A stretch of 29,246 nt of DNA from a virus, in IMG/VR virus record IMGVR_UViG_3300009620_000033, positions 1 to 29,246 of that record, one strand, 5' to 3'. The position numbers were made by a program, and so were the translations under genes. Each line of letters opens with the position of its first letter. The first letter of the stretch is position 1. The notes below the pieces were generated by a model. It made no database searches and was not told where the DNA came from. It saw only the letters and a program-made list of their open reading frames with translations. This document shows positions 11,948 to 20,040 of this stretch, in pieces.

Positions 11948-13860
11948 CGCCTCCTCCTTGCCAGTGCGCGGAGCATCGTACGCCGTAGCACTCCGTAGTC
12001 AACATCTAGGCGCACGGATTGCCCGCCGCTCATCTCGCCGCGGACGGACACCACCTCGTAGGGCTGCCGCGCCGTGCCATCCCAGTACGTATCGCTGGAC
12101 GTGAGGCCGATACCGTCATCGTCGGAGTAGAGCGCTTGGCCGGATCGCCAGCCGACAGCGTGGTCGGGGTCCGTAACGGTGAACGAGCCGGTGTACCTAT
12201 CCTCTTTGCGGCGCAGAAACCCCTTGCCCTTTTTGCGCTTTTTGTTGCTCGTGTCTGAGCCGCGGCGGGTGATATAGGCTTGCTTGTTGTGTGTAAATGC
12301 GGCGTTGCCGATGCCGACCCATCCACTACCTTTGGCGTTCTTACCCTTAACGTAGACGGCGTGTACTTCCGGCTCTGAATCGTCGGACCACGTGTGGTCC
12401 TCTGGTACGATTGCTTGCCCCATCCGATAATGGACTAGCGCCTCTGCCGCGGACATCGCAGTGGAGTACACACCGTGGAAACCAAAGTCGCCGTCGATTG
12501 CGTTGCTGGCCCCGCCGCCGCCGTCGTGGGTAGCTTGGTAGGCCGTGGCGCTGCCGAACACCTTGGCGGCTTCCGTCGCGTACGTTAGCTCCACCCCGTT
12601 GAGCATCACGTCCGTGTTGCCGGGGCTGTGGGAGATGACCAAGTGGTAGACGGTATCCACTGCGAGGTTGGAGTTGTTGGTTTCGACGTCAATGCCGCCA
12701 CCGCCTCGCTTTTGCATCCGGATCTCGTCGGTAGAGATTAGGTGCACTTCGGCCCAGTCATCGGAACCGCCCGTGCTCGTGGTTAGACGATAATCCTTCG
12801 AAGCCGTTGACGGAAGCGTATCCAACCGGAACCAGTATTCCAGCGTGAACGTGTCGCCCAAGGCAGCACAAGTGGCCGCGTTTACGGCTGCGTCTCCCTC
12901 GATCCGCTCGCCGCCGCCGGAGTTGATCGGGAGATAGCCGGGGCTGTTTGGCAGTAGCGCCGTGGTCCCGTCCGTGATGGCCGAGAAGTCGTTATACGTC
13001 AAGTCGCCTACGCCATTGATGCCGTGGAACGTGCCTAGCACTTGGTCCTCTTGTGAGGGCCGCTCGTGCATCGGCCAGCCCTCTACGAGCGTGGCGGTAC
13101 AGCTACTACCAAGGTGCGTGATGTAGTCTTGGTTGGTCAGCCGGAACGGCGCTGGGTTGTCGGACGTTCCGTTATTCCCATCCTCCCGCCGCTTGTAATA
13201 GTGCAGCCGCTTGTGATAGTCCACGTAGAAATTGCGAGGCACACCGTCGTAATTCGCCTCGTCAGAGATTTCCTCTAGCGCTGTGCGGAGCGTAGCCGAT
13301 TTTACGTGAAAGTTTTTGCCCATCTGGTTGTCAGCTTGGCTCGCGTGAGTCGTGCGAGTGACGAAGCCGCCTTGTGTGGTCAGCGGGCCGTGTCGCCGGT
13401 CGGAACCAAACATTCGCTTGATGATTTGGTCATCGTGTGCGTTGAAGCGGACGGATTTGCCATCGCCTCGGTTCTTTTTGTTACGTAGGCGGGGGACCAT
13501 CCGCCAGTCAAGCCACGCGTCGTAGGACACGATGCGAAGCTCGGCGAAGCGGCCAGCGATTGCCTTGCTCCAGTCAATGCGGACGAGCGTGCCGCCAAAG
13601 ATGACGTGTCCGGCTGCCGTCTTGAACCGGACATCTTGGCCGTTCCGCAGCGGGGCCCGGTTGGACCACAGCGGGTTAGGGTCATATACCACGACGGTCA
13701 TATCCCCGACACCGTTGCCCACCTCGTCGGACCACGTGATGGGGTGAACGTCAACGGGTATGAACGGCTGCGTGTCGCTGCTGGGATTAAGGTAGTCGAT
13801 ACCACCAATCTCTAGCGTGTACGCCTTGGAAGTGCCTTGTTGGTTATTGGATATGACCAT
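11944..13860 (-). CDS. Tail hub/minor tail protein with LamG-like lectin insertion
   Basis: 638 residues from ATG 13860, with a GAGAGGGGG run upstream. Residues 1-290 and 480-638 look like a tail-tip/baseplate protein (DVHPITWSDEVGNGVGDMTVVVYD; QALYSDDDGIGL; a basic C-terminus). Residues about 300-480 resemble a laminin-G/concanavalin-like jelly roll: FTLEYWFRLDTLPS, then VYHLVISHSPGNTDVMLNG, then a glycine-rich loop and FGFHGVYSTAMSAAEALVHY. Such modules bind carbohydrate, so this virion protein may contact host surface sugars. Sits downstream of the tape measure, in the usual place for tail-tip proteins. Confidence 0.65.
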   Translation of the reverse strand: MVISNNQQGTSKAYTLEIGGIDYLNPSSDTQPFIPVDVHPITWSDEVGNGVGDMTVVVYDPNPLWSNRAPLRNGQDVRFKTAAGHVIFGGTLVRIDWSKAIAGRFAELRIVSYDAWLDWRMVPRLRNKKNRGDGKSVRFNAHDDQIIKRMFGSDRRHGPLTTQGGFVTRTTHASQADNQMGKNFHVKSATLRTALEEISDEANYDGVPRNFYVDYHKRLHYYKRREDGNNGTSDNPAPFRLTNQDYITHLGSSCTATLVEGWPMHERPSQEDQVLGTFHGINGVGDLTYNDFSAITDGTTALLPNSPGYLPINSGGGERIEGDAAVNAATCAALGDTFTLEYWFRLDTLPSTASKDYRLTTSTGGSDDWAEVHLISTDEIRMQKRGGGGIDVETNNSNLAVDTVYHLVISHSPGNTDVMLNGVELTYATEAAKVFGSATAYQATHDGGGGASNAIDGDFGFHGVYSTAMSAAEALVHYRMGQAIVPEDHTWSDDSEPEVHAVYVKGKNAKGSGWVGIGNAAFTHNKQAYITRRGSDTSNKKRKKGKGFLRRKEDRYTGSFTVTDPDHAVGWRSGQALYSDDDGIGLTSSDTYWDGTARQPYEVVSVRGEMSGGQSVRLDVDYGVLRRTMLRALARRRR

Positions 13861-13887
13861 CGCTTAACCCCCTCTCTGGGAGTGGAC

Positions 13888-13903
13888 GGCCCCCAAGGGG
13901 GCC
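13888..13903 (-). terminator. Perfect GC hairpin between tail genes
   Basis: GGCCCCC-AA-GGGGGCC, a fully symmetrical inverted repeat. On the coding strand it follows the dispersed motif copy directly, as the hairpin at 7983 does. There is no U-tract, so a pause or attenuation role is more likely than full termination. Confidence 0.5.
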
Positions 13904-13914
13904 AACAATGCTAC
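13903..13914 (-). repeat. Copy of the dispersed CANTGCTAC motif
   Basis: Reads CAACAATGCTAC. It lies just after the stop codon of the 13916-14527 gene and immediately before the GC hairpin that precedes the tail-hub gene. Confidence 0.5.
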
Positions 13915-13915
13915 G

Positions 13916-14527
13916 TTACAGATAGGCCGTGGTGATCACTTCAGCGGTGACGAGCACGGAGGTGCTTGCAAGCGCGTCAATCACCTTGACGGCGATGCCT
14001 TCTGTATCTGCGATGCCGAAGATGATGGGCTTGGTCCCGTCCTTTGCCTCGTAGACCAAGTTAGGCTCTTGTGCCCATCCGCGCTGGGCGCCAGTGTCCA
14101 CGCCACGATAGAACGTGCGGAGCAATTGCCCCTCCGTGCCTTTGGTGCCGGGGTTTCGGCGCATATCCCCGCCGTAGCTGTCCGCGGTGTCGTGGGGTGC
14201 GTCGCTCAGAGCCGCTCCCCCCGTCCCCGCGGTGGTTAGTCGATACAGCGCCAGCTTGAAGTGCCCGATGCTCGCGGGCAAGTCTTCGGTCGGCGTTACC
14301 CATAGGCGCATCAGACGGGAAAAATTACTCCCATCCGCCATAATCTGCAAAATGTGCGCGTTGGCCGTGTTTACCGCGGCATCGTCCGATTCGATGGTGT
14401 ACGTGGGGATGTAGCCTTGCCCCGCGTGGACGATTTGCTCCTCACGAGCCGTTCCGCCGATCGAGCGGGACTCGCTGTTAAGGTACTTGTCTGTGCCGGT
14501 GCTAACTCCGACGACGGATTGGGTCAT
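13916..14527 (-). CDS. Minor tail protein, unknown fold
   Basis: 203 residues from ATG 14527, with GGAGG 6 nt upstream. It is beta-rich and soluble: GYIPTYTIESDDAAVNTANAH, a central SRLMRLWVTPTEDLPASIGHFKLALYRLT, and a final Val/Thr-rich strand (VLVTAEVITTAYL). The region between the tape measure and tail tip normally encodes distal-tail or minor tail proteins, so that is the likely role. I do not recognise a named family. Confidence 0.6.
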   Translation of the reverse strand: MTQSVVGVSTGTDKYLNSESRSIGGTAREEQIVHAGQGYIPTYTIESDDAAVNTANAHILQIMADGSNFSRLMRLWVTPTEDLPASIGHFKLALYRLTTAGTGGAALSDAPHDTADSYGGDMRRNPGTKGTEGQLLRTFYRGVDTGAQRGWAQEPNLVYEAKDGTKPIIFGIADTEGIAVKVIDALASTSVLVTAEVITTAYL

Positions 14528-14539
14528 AGCGAGCCTCCG

Positions 14540-16693
14540 CTAGTACGAGCCACGGGTGCCGCCATAGCGGCCACCTAGTCTCTGGTCGAGTATTTGTCCG
14601 ACGAGTCGCCCGTCTAGGTAGACATCTCCACCACTACCGCCAAGCTCGTGGTTAGGGGTCACGTTGCCGTGCTTGCTTCCGAGAGTCAGAAGCTCCGGCC
14701 CTTGCTCGCCCACTAGGTAGGTGGCCCCGGCTGACACCGGGCCACCGCCAGCGCGCCCACCCGTGCGCTCCACTCGGGGCACGCTACCGGACACGTGGAT
14801 GTTGGTTCCGTTAGGGGCGTTGCGTAGCAACCAGTCGAGCGCTTGGGTGGCGCCCGTGAAGGCGACGTGGACCTTAACATCCGGGGCCAGCGTCACAGTC
14901 TCGCCCTTAAGCAATTTTGCGATGTAGGCCCCGGCTGACTCGCGCAGTCCAGCGTTGAGCCCGGAGCCGAACGCTATAGCCGCCGTTACGGCAGCAGCAT
15001 TCACGCCCTTGGTATTCACTTCGCTGGCGTCTATGGCCCCGCCGATAAATAGAGCCGCAAGCGGGTTCTTTTTGCCCGCAACCTTGTCCGCCTTGCCCGC
15101 AAGCCACTCCCGTTGATTCTCGTACTGTTCGCCGATCCATCCAAGCAACTTGGGGTCCTTGATCAAGTCCCGCACCTTGTTGCGCTCAAGGCGCATCGAG
15201 GCTTTGAGTTGCTTGCGAATAGACTTTGAGAAATTCTTACCGCGGTCCACCGAGAACAGTCCTACCAGCCACTCGTTGGCGCTTTCCATAATCCCCGGCA
15301 TCTTACCAGCCAGTACGTCGGACCCGTTTATCCCGCCAACCTTGCCGCTAGGGCTACTCATCGCAACGGCGATGGCGTTGCCGTAGTGACCGAAGAACAT
15401 AGACGCGGTGTGGCGCCCCAGCTCTTCCATACCCGGCGCTGCCGGTAGCGTGATGTTACTGTGTCGCTCAGCCTCCTTGTCAGTGGCAGTCACCCAAGTC
15501 TGGTTAAGGAAGCGGATTACTTCGGGGGCGAACTTGTTAATGTTATTGCCCGCGTCGTCTTTGACGCCACGGACCAAGGCCCGGAAGTCAAAGAAGTTTC
15601 CATCTGGTGAGGCTTTGCGATATAGCTCGCCTAGGTCAACACCCCGGAATAGCTTCTCTCCCGTGAACAGTTGTCTAATCTCAAGGGCGCCGGAATTGAT
15701 AGCCTCGGAGAACTCCGAACTGAAGTCTTCCAAAGTACCAAACCCACGCACACCAAGCTCCTCAAGGTCGCTGGTCGTCTTTCGGGCGGCGTCACCCAAG
15801 CCCCCGGTTAGCCGAGTGTACTGCTTATATGCATTGGACAGAGGCTTTTCGATGCCGATTATGGAGTTGAACACGCTAAGCAAGTCCCGCTTGGCTTGCG
15901 TAAGGTTCTTGGCGGTGGGCAGTAGGCCCATCCCAAGTCGCGCTTCCAAGTCCTCAACCTCAGCATCCAGCTTGCGCTGACTGTTGGCGAGTCCGTCCGA
16001 CGTGCGGGCGAAGTCGCCTTGTGCCGTGGCAGTGTCTTGGAGAATGACCTCGTATCGCGCCATCAGCTTGTCGGCGTCGGTAAGCTCGGCCTTTGTCTCG
16101 GCTAGCCCCATCGCTAGGGCTTGTGCTTCCACGCGGGCAGCGGAGATGGAGACTCCGAACCGCCGCATCGGCTCGGCTTCCCCGACTAGGCCGGAGCGGA
16201 GTGCCGTCAACACGTCTTGGATCTCGGTGTCGTTGAAGCTCGCCAGATCGGATGCCAGCTCCACGAGTGCGCGGGACATATTCGAAGCGTCTTCTAGCCC
16301 CGAGCCCATCGCCTTAAACAAGTTGCCGAAGTCACCGGCTGCCCGCGAAGCGGCCAACTCGGAGATACCGAAGGCATCCGTTGTCGTCTTGGCCCACTTC
16401 AAGACAATCTCAGCGCCGTCCTCAAACACGGCATTGACTTTGGAGTTAGCTTCCTCTAGCTCGGAAGCCTTCTCTACGGCCCTACCGCCGAAGTTGACCA
16501 CCGCGCCAAGCGCATCCGTAACCTTGCCCATCGCGAAGGACGCCACGTTGAAGCCAGCCGCGAGGCCGAAGCCTTGCTTGGCGTCTTTTTGGAGGGAGTC
16601 CATAGATGACTTGATACCGCGCACGACGGGCGAGACTTTATCCTCGCCCTCAAAGGCAATGGAAACGGCGTTGCGGGAGCGACCAAATGCCAC
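14540..16693 (-). CDS. Tape measure protein
   Basis: 717 residues from GTG 16693, with AGGAG 8 nt upstream. The GTG abuts the stop of the frameshifted chaperone ORF (TAG-GTG). The N-terminal third is Ala-rich helical sequence (FGLAAGFNVASFAMGKVTDALGAVVNFGG; ELEEANSKVNAVFED) like other tape measures. A hydrophobic Gly/Ala stretch (VNAAAVTAAIAFGSG) lies near residue 590. The C-terminus has the recurrent AGGGPVSAGATYLVGEQGPELLTLGSKHG module common in these proteins. It fixes tail length; at about 0.15 nm per residue the tail would be roughly 105-110 nm. Confidence 0.93.
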   Translation of the reverse strand: MAFGRSRNAVSIAFEGEDKVSPVVRGIKSSMDSLQKDAKQGFGLAAGFNVASFAMGKVTDALGAVVNFGGRAVEKASELEEANSKVNAVFEDGAEIVLKWAKTTTDAFGISELAASRAAGDFGNLFKAMGSGLEDASNMSRALVELASDLASFNDTEIQDVLTALRSGLVGEAEPMRRFGVSISAARVEAQALAMGLAETKAELTDADKLMARYEVILQDTATAQGDFARTSDGLANSQRKLDAEVEDLEARLGMGLLPTAKNLTQAKRDLLSVFNSIIGIEKPLSNAYKQYTRLTGGLGDAARKTTSDLEELGVRGFGTLEDFSSEFSEAINSGALEIRQLFTGEKLFRGVDLGELYRKASPDGNFFDFRALVRGVKDDAGNNINKFAPEVIRFLNQTWVTATDKEAERHSNITLPAAPGMEELGRHTASMFFGHYGNAIAVAMSSPSGKVGGINGSDVLAGKMPGIMESANEWLVGLFSVDRGKNFSKSIRKQLKASMRLERNKVRDLIKDPKLLGWIGEQYENQREWLAGKADKVAGKKNPLAALFIGGAIDASEVNTKGVNAAAVTAAIAFGSGLNAGLRESAGAYIAKLLKGETVTLAPDVKVHVAFTGATQALDWLLRNAPNGTNIHVSGSVPRVERTGGRAGGGPVSAGATYLVGEQGPELLTLGSKHGNVTPNHELGGSGGDVYLDGRLVGQILDQRLGGRYGGTRGSY

Positions 16694-16909
16694 CTATGAA
16701 CTCCTCTCTCGGGCAGCCTTTACCTTTTCTTGGCCGTTTTGTATGTCACGGACAAGGTTGACGATTAGGGCTGGGGTTTCTTGGAGATCCCGCCACGTCC
16801 AAGAGGGGTTGTTGATTAGGAACAGCGCATCAGAGAACATCTGGTCCGGGGACCGGACGTTGCCAGTAGTGACTAGCTTTCTGATGGCTGCTCGGTAGGG
16901 TCCGTGGAG
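16694..16909 (-). CDS. -1 frame extension of the tail assembly chaperone (GT product)
   Basis: An open frame without a good start of its own, running from just after a TGA (16910-16912) to TAG 16694-16696, directly before the tape-measure GTG. It overlaps the end of the upstream chaperone ORF in the -1 frame. It encodes IRKLVTTGNVRSPDQMFSDA and, further on, NNPSWTWRDLQETPAL and a charged helix, typical of the T part of phage G/GT chaperones. Expression would need a -1 ribosomal frameshift between about 16909 and 16876. There is no canonical X-XXY-YYZ site; GACCCTACC (16899-16891) is the most plausible slip, because tRNA-Pro can re-pair from CCT to CCC. Both chaperones normally coat the tape measure during tail assembly. 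Confidence 0.8.
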   Translation of the reverse strand, partial: LHGPYRAAIRKLVTTGNVRSPDQMFSDALFLINNPSWTWRDLQETPALIVNLVRDIQNGQEKVKAARERSS

Positions 16910-17169
16910 TCATCCCCTACCTTGGCCTTCCACAAGTCGAGCGCGGCTTGGAACACCTTGTCCCCGAACTCGGGGTCTACCGGCCCCCACGCAAGCGGGT
17001 CCTTGCAGTCGCCCGGTTCGCCCCACGAGGCCACGGCTTGCGTGACGAGCGCGGGCGCGAAGTCCACAAAAAAGTCCTTACTGGATGCAGACCGGAGCGA
17101 GTTGCGCTCGCCCCACGTGAGGGGTTTGTCCCCCAGCTCGGCCCAGTGGCCGTTGTGCTCGATTCTCAT
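16873..17169 (-). CDS. Tail assembly chaperone (G-type)
   Basis: 98 residues from ATG 17169, with AGGAGAG directly upstream. It begins MRIEHNGHWAELGDKPLTWG and is rich in charged and aromatic residues, with an Asp/Thr/Pro-rich tail. Its place between the tail-tube/gp10 genes and the tape measure, and the overlapping -1 frame that continues to the tape-measure start, identify it as the shorter of the two chaperones made by programmed frameshifting in siphophages. Confidence 0.8.
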   Translation of the reverse strand: MRIEHNGHWAELGDKPLTWGERNSLRSASSKDFFVDFAPALVTQAVASWGEPGDCKDPLAWGPVDPEFGDKVFQAALDLWKAKVGDDSTDPTEQPSES

Positions 17170-17176
17170 CTCTCTC

Positions 17177-17656
17177 CTAGAACTGACGCAGCCCGCCTTT
17201 GAACGACGAAAGGCTCGCGCCCTTTACGTCTAGCGGCTGCTCTTGAATGAACCGGATTGCTCGGCCCTCGTGGGCGTCGATGGTCCGCTCCACGAAGTTA
17301 TTCCCTTCGTAGTAGTCACCCGTGGGGCTGCCATCCGGGCGAACGATGCGGTGGCCCTTGCTGTGAAGGTGGCCGTGCGAACCCTTAGGGGAGCGCGGCT
17401 TTACGTTCACCTTAACCACGGCGGTGGAAGGCTTCTTAGCTAGGGCAGCCCGGATGCTCCGAGCCAGCCCGCCGCGCTTGCGGGGTGCTGCTCGACGCAT
17501 CGGCGCGACAAGCAAGCGTGCCCCCTCGATGAAGGCCGCGATGACGCGACCGCGCCAGTCGCGGCCCTCGTACTTGGAAACGCGCTTAATGGCTCGGTTG
17601 TAGGAAGCCAAGTCCAACTCGACGCTAACGATATCGGTATTGCGCTTCCTAGCCAT
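17177..17656 (-). CDS. HK97 gp10-like neck/tail completion protein
   Basis: 159 residues from ATG 17656, with GGAG 5 nt upstream. Features of the HK97-gp10 family: a short strand/helix start (VSVELDLASYNRAIKRVSKY), a helix with IAAFIEGARLLVAPMRRAAP, the recurring APRKRGGLARSIRA, then beta strands and a tail with NFVERTIDAHEGRAIRFIQE. Members join head and tail or complete the tail. It lies between the tail-tube protein and the chaperones; in many phages it comes before the tail terminator, so the order here is slightly unusual. Confidence 0.75.
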   Translation of the reverse strand: MARKRNTDIVSVELDLASYNRAIKRVSKYEGRDWRGRVIAAFIEGARLLVAPMRRAAPRKRGGLARSIRAALAKKPSTAVVKVNVKPRSPKGSHGHLHSKGHRIVRPDGSPTGDYYEGNNFVERTIDAHEGRAIRFIQEQPLDVKGASLSSFKGGLRQF

Positions 17657-17666
17657 CAGTGCTCCG

Positions 17667-18680
17667 CTAGACCGTTAGGTTGGCTAGGCTATTGACGACC
17701 TCGGCGCCGATGGACTGGCCCCAAGAGGAGTCGTCCATAATCTTGGCGTTGATTTCGTACGTATTGACACCGTCAACGTCGCTTGCTAGCAACTGCACAT
17801 CGGTGTATTCCAAGGCGACATCAATATCAGCTTTGTAGGCAGTGCCGTCGCCAACGTCCGCGCCAGTCGCTGTGAGGTTGAGGAAGTCAATCGTGCCCGC
17901 CTCGCCCTTGTCGTAAAACTGGGTGATGGCCGTGGCGTTTGAGTCCACGACTAGCCGCACGGTCCCGGTGACGGCTGCCGACTCGACGGCTTGGCCGAAG
18001 TAGTCATTGCCGTCTTGATACTTGTGTGGGACAAGGCCAGTTGTCCAGTCCATCGACCAACTTCGAAGGAAATTGGGGATGGTGCTGGCGCCGTCGAGCC
18101 CGGACTGGGCCGTGGCGAACTTCGGCATCCAGAGGTAGCCGGGGATGTAAACGGGGTCCACGCTGGACAGCGATGTCTTAGTAGTCTTGGCCGCTTGCCG
18201 GCCAACGATGTTGGCGGATAGCTGCGTCATCCCGTCCGAGTCGGCAGACATCGAGATGTCCGTTGCGAAGCAATATTCCGCTTCATAGTTCTGCACGTCG
18301 TCGCCGTACTCGCAAGTCAGCGACCGCGCAGTACCGGCGGACGAGCCGCCCCAAGCATTCACGTCCCAGAGGTACGACGTGCCCCCGCTGGTGGCTGCCG
18401 TGGAGCCGTTAGGGAACGCGAAGAAAAACGGCAGCTCATCGAACGAGATACCCGCGTCGTCCACTGTTCGGAAGTTAACGGCGACCGCCTCGCCCATCCG
18501 GGTGGCATAGGTAGCTGGATTGCGTGACCCGGTGCGCCGCCCATCGTGGTACGACTTCTGCCAGTCGATTTGGAACGTGCTGGAAAGGTCCGGGTACATC
18601 ATCCGGGTGGCCGCTACGGCGGTACCCTTAGTGACTTCCATTCCAACTTGGAAGTGCGATAGAAGCCGCGCTCCGGCCAT
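17667..18680 (-). CDS. Major tail (tube) protein
   Basis: 337 residues from ATG 18680, with AGGAGA 6 nt upstream. The N-terminus (ARLLSHFQVGMEVTKGTAVAATR) is a common beginning of phage tube subunits. The rest is beta-rich with many Asp, Gly and Thr (DELPFFFAFPNG, WSMDWTTGLVPHKYQDG, ALEYTDVQLLASDVDG). The central location between the tail terminator and chaperone/tape-measure genes supports the call. The length is on the long side for tube proteins, so an extra surface domain is possible; the residues around 85-130 (Gly/Ser-rich) would be a candidate. Confidence 0.8.
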   Translation of the reverse strand: MAGARLLSHFQVGMEVTKGTAVAATRMMYPDLSSTFQIDWQKSYHDGRRTGSRNPATYATRMGEAVAVNFRTVDDAGISFDELPFFFAFPNGSTAATSGGTSYLWDVNAWGGSSAGTARSLTCEYGDDVQNYEAEYCFATDISMSADSDGMTQLSANIVGRQAAKTTKTSLSSVDPVYIPGYLWMPKFATAQSGLDGASTIPNFLRSWSMDWTTGLVPHKYQDGNDYFGQAVESAAVTGTVRLVVDSNATAITQFYDKGEAGTIDFLNLTATGADVGDGTAYKADIDVALEYTDVQLLASDVDGVNTYEINAKIMDDSSWGQSIGAEVVNSLANLTV

Positions 18681-18690
18681 TGGCTATCTC

Positions 18691-19143
18691 CTAACTGGTC
18701 GTCGGGTCATAGCCCGACTCGTGGTGGACGCCTACTTCAAACTCGATAACGGCGTACTCTTTCTCTGCGTACTCACCGGTGCCCGCCGTGGATGAGAGGA
18801 TTACTGCGTGCGTGGTCCCCGACGAGGATAGACCCAAGTCGAACTGAGACTCCAACTGGTCCACTAACACCTCTAGCCACGCATAGAGCGCGGCCATCCC
18901 CCGCGGTCTGTCGCTGGTCTGGGCGATGTAAAAGCGAACCGGGAAGATGAGATTGGTGCTGCGCTTGTGCCCGCTGTACGAGTAGCTCACCTCCGGTGGG
19001 AACACCAGCGCTGTTGGCGTGGTGGTGATGGCATTGGGCAACTCGTGGGTCGCCGTCGCCGGGTCGTTATAGCCCGATGGCGGGGTGATAGCTGCGGCTG
19101 CGAAGCGGGCCGCTAGGGCGCTAGCGATTGCGGCTATGTCCAC
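18691..19143 (-). CDS. Probable tail terminator protein
   Basis: 150 residues from GTG 19143, almost touching the previous stop codon, so translation is probably coupled. It has a helix-strand layout seen in tail terminators: IAAIASALAARFAAA at the start, a central VRFYIAQTSDRPRGMAALYAWLEVLVDQLES, and a final strand YAVIEFEVGVHHESGY. The family caps the tail tube and joins it to the connector. The place between the connector and the tube protein is the expected one; residue-level proof is lacking. Confidence 0.65.
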   Translation of the reverse strand: MDIAAIASALAARFAAAAITPPSGYNDPATATHELPNAITTTPTALVFPPEVSYSYSGHKRSTNLIFPVRFYIAQTSDRPRGMAALYAWLEVLVDQLESQFDLGLSSSGTTHAVILSSTAGTGEYAEKEYAVIEFEVGVHHESGYDPTTS

Positions 19144-19146
19144 CGA

Positions 19147-19749
19147 CTAGCCCACCCAGCTAGGGGAGATGACCGTACGATAGCGCTCAAGCACCGCTTG
19201 ATACTCCGGCTCTGGGAGAAAACGGACGATAGCCGCTCCGAAGTCCGTGGTGCCGATGGCTAGTACCTCACCGCTCTGGCTGGACTGGAACATCCGCAGC
19301 CCCGCGATGAGGGCCACTTGGCTTAGGTCCGGCGGGATGGCCGCCCATCCCCATCCACTGCTGGGCGTGATGCGTGCGCTGTTCCATCCGGCCGGGAATA
19401 CGCCGTCCCTCCGGTACAGTTCGAAACCCGGCCAGCCCGTGGGGCGGTCGTGGCTGAACGGGCGTAGCTCTATGTCTGTGATGGTCGTGTAGGTGGTACC
19501 CTTGTCGCTGCTGACTTCCACGGTAGTGGGGGCGTCTTGCAGCCCTTGGCGGACATACAGAAGCCGTGAGCCGTCGCCGTCGAACGTGCGGACGGCGGTG
19601 CCCGCGTCGGCGACCGGCCCGCCGATGTAAGACTCAAACATCTCATTGACTGCCGTGGCGATGCCGCCCAGCCGGGTGTCAGCGTTGACGTCGGAGATGG
19701 CGGCGTGCGTCTTAATGGCCGCAGCCGTCGTGTAGTTTTGCGCTGCCAT
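19147..19749 (-). CDS. Head-tail connector (adaptor) protein
   Basis: 200 residues from ATG 19749, with GGGAGG 7 nt upstream; the ORF start at 19773 lies before this site. The N-terminal helical part (TTAAAIKTHAAISDVNADTRLGGIATAVNEMFESYIGG) is typical of gp6-like connector adaptors. It is followed by strands (VRTFDGDGSRLLYVRQG) and a helix (LSQVALIAGLRMFQSS). The protein closes the head after packaging. The region upstream of its start contains the promoter of the divergent plus-strand gene. Confidence 0.75.
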   Translation of the reverse strand: MAAQNYTTAAAIKTHAAISDVNADTRLGGIATAVNEMFESYIGGPVADAGTAVRTFDGDGSRLLYVRQGLQDAPTTVEVSSDKGTTYTTITDIELRPFSHDRPTGWPGFELYRRDGVFPAGWNSARITPSSGWGWAAIPPDLSQVALIAGLRMFQSSQSGEVLAIGTTDFGAAIVRFLPEPEYQAVLERYRTVISPSWVG

Positions 19750-19773
19750 ATGGCTACCTCCCTTCGATTGCAC

Positions 19774-19801
19774 TTGACTTCATAGCCAACAGTGCTACTA
19801 T
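19774..19801 (+). promoter_or_regulatory. Plus-strand promoter of the lone divergent gene
   Basis: TTGACT (19774-19779), a 16-nt spacer, then TG-C-TACTAT (hexamer 19796-19801), i.e. an extended -10. The ATG of the downstream gene begins 7 nt after the -10, where transcription should start, so the mRNA would be leaderless. The dispersed motif (19787-19798) covers the spacer and part of the -10. Confidence 0.75.
19787..19798 (-). repeat. Copy of the dispersed CANTGCTAC motif in a promoter
   Basis: CAACAGTGCTAC overlaps the -10 region of the plus-strand promoter and lies 38 nt upstream of the connector ATG on the other strand. A protein bound here would block the plus-strand promoter. Confidence 0.5.
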
Positions 19802-19807
19802 TGGACT

Positions 19808-20008
19808 ATGAAGAAGCGGCATACCCTACGAATCAAGCGCCATACGTATCGCGGGCGAGATGGATTTCTCATCTTTGGCCGGCCGTCCTCCACGTCGGGG
19901 GGCTGGCCAGTTAAAATCTTCACCGGTACGGCTGAGTCAGCGCGAACAATCAAGGCAAAGCTGATTGCCGACCCCTACGATGAGTCCATTGACCGGGATT
20001 TGGTCTAG
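19808..20008 (+). CDS. Leaderless plus-strand small basic protein (moron-like)
   Basis: 66 residues: a very basic start (MKKRHTLRIKRHTYRGRDGF), a short beta-rich middle (FLIFGRPSSTSGGWPVKIF), a helix (TAESARTIKAKLIADPYD) and an acidic end. It is the only well-supported plus-strand gene, inserted between two minus-strand virion genes and carrying its own promoter with the start codon at the predicted transcription start. No ribosome binding site is needed or seen. Independent transcription within a late operon is typical of morons, which often act on the host (exclusion, lysogenic fitness), but no function can be read from the sequence. No clear terminator follows, so the RNA may run on antisense to the 20041 gene. 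Confidence 0.7.
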   Translation: MKKRHTLRIKRHTYRGRDGFLIFGRPSSTSGGWPVKIFTGTAESARTIKAKLIADPYDESIDRDLV

Positions 20009-20040
20009 CCCGTGGCTTGACCGCTCAGCCCGGGTGTCGG

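Noticed and set aside
15984-16898. Plus-strand ORF of 304 codons opposite the tape measure
   Set aside because: A Ser/Ala-rich antisense shadow of the tape-measure gene, with no ribosome binding site, promoter or recognisable domain.
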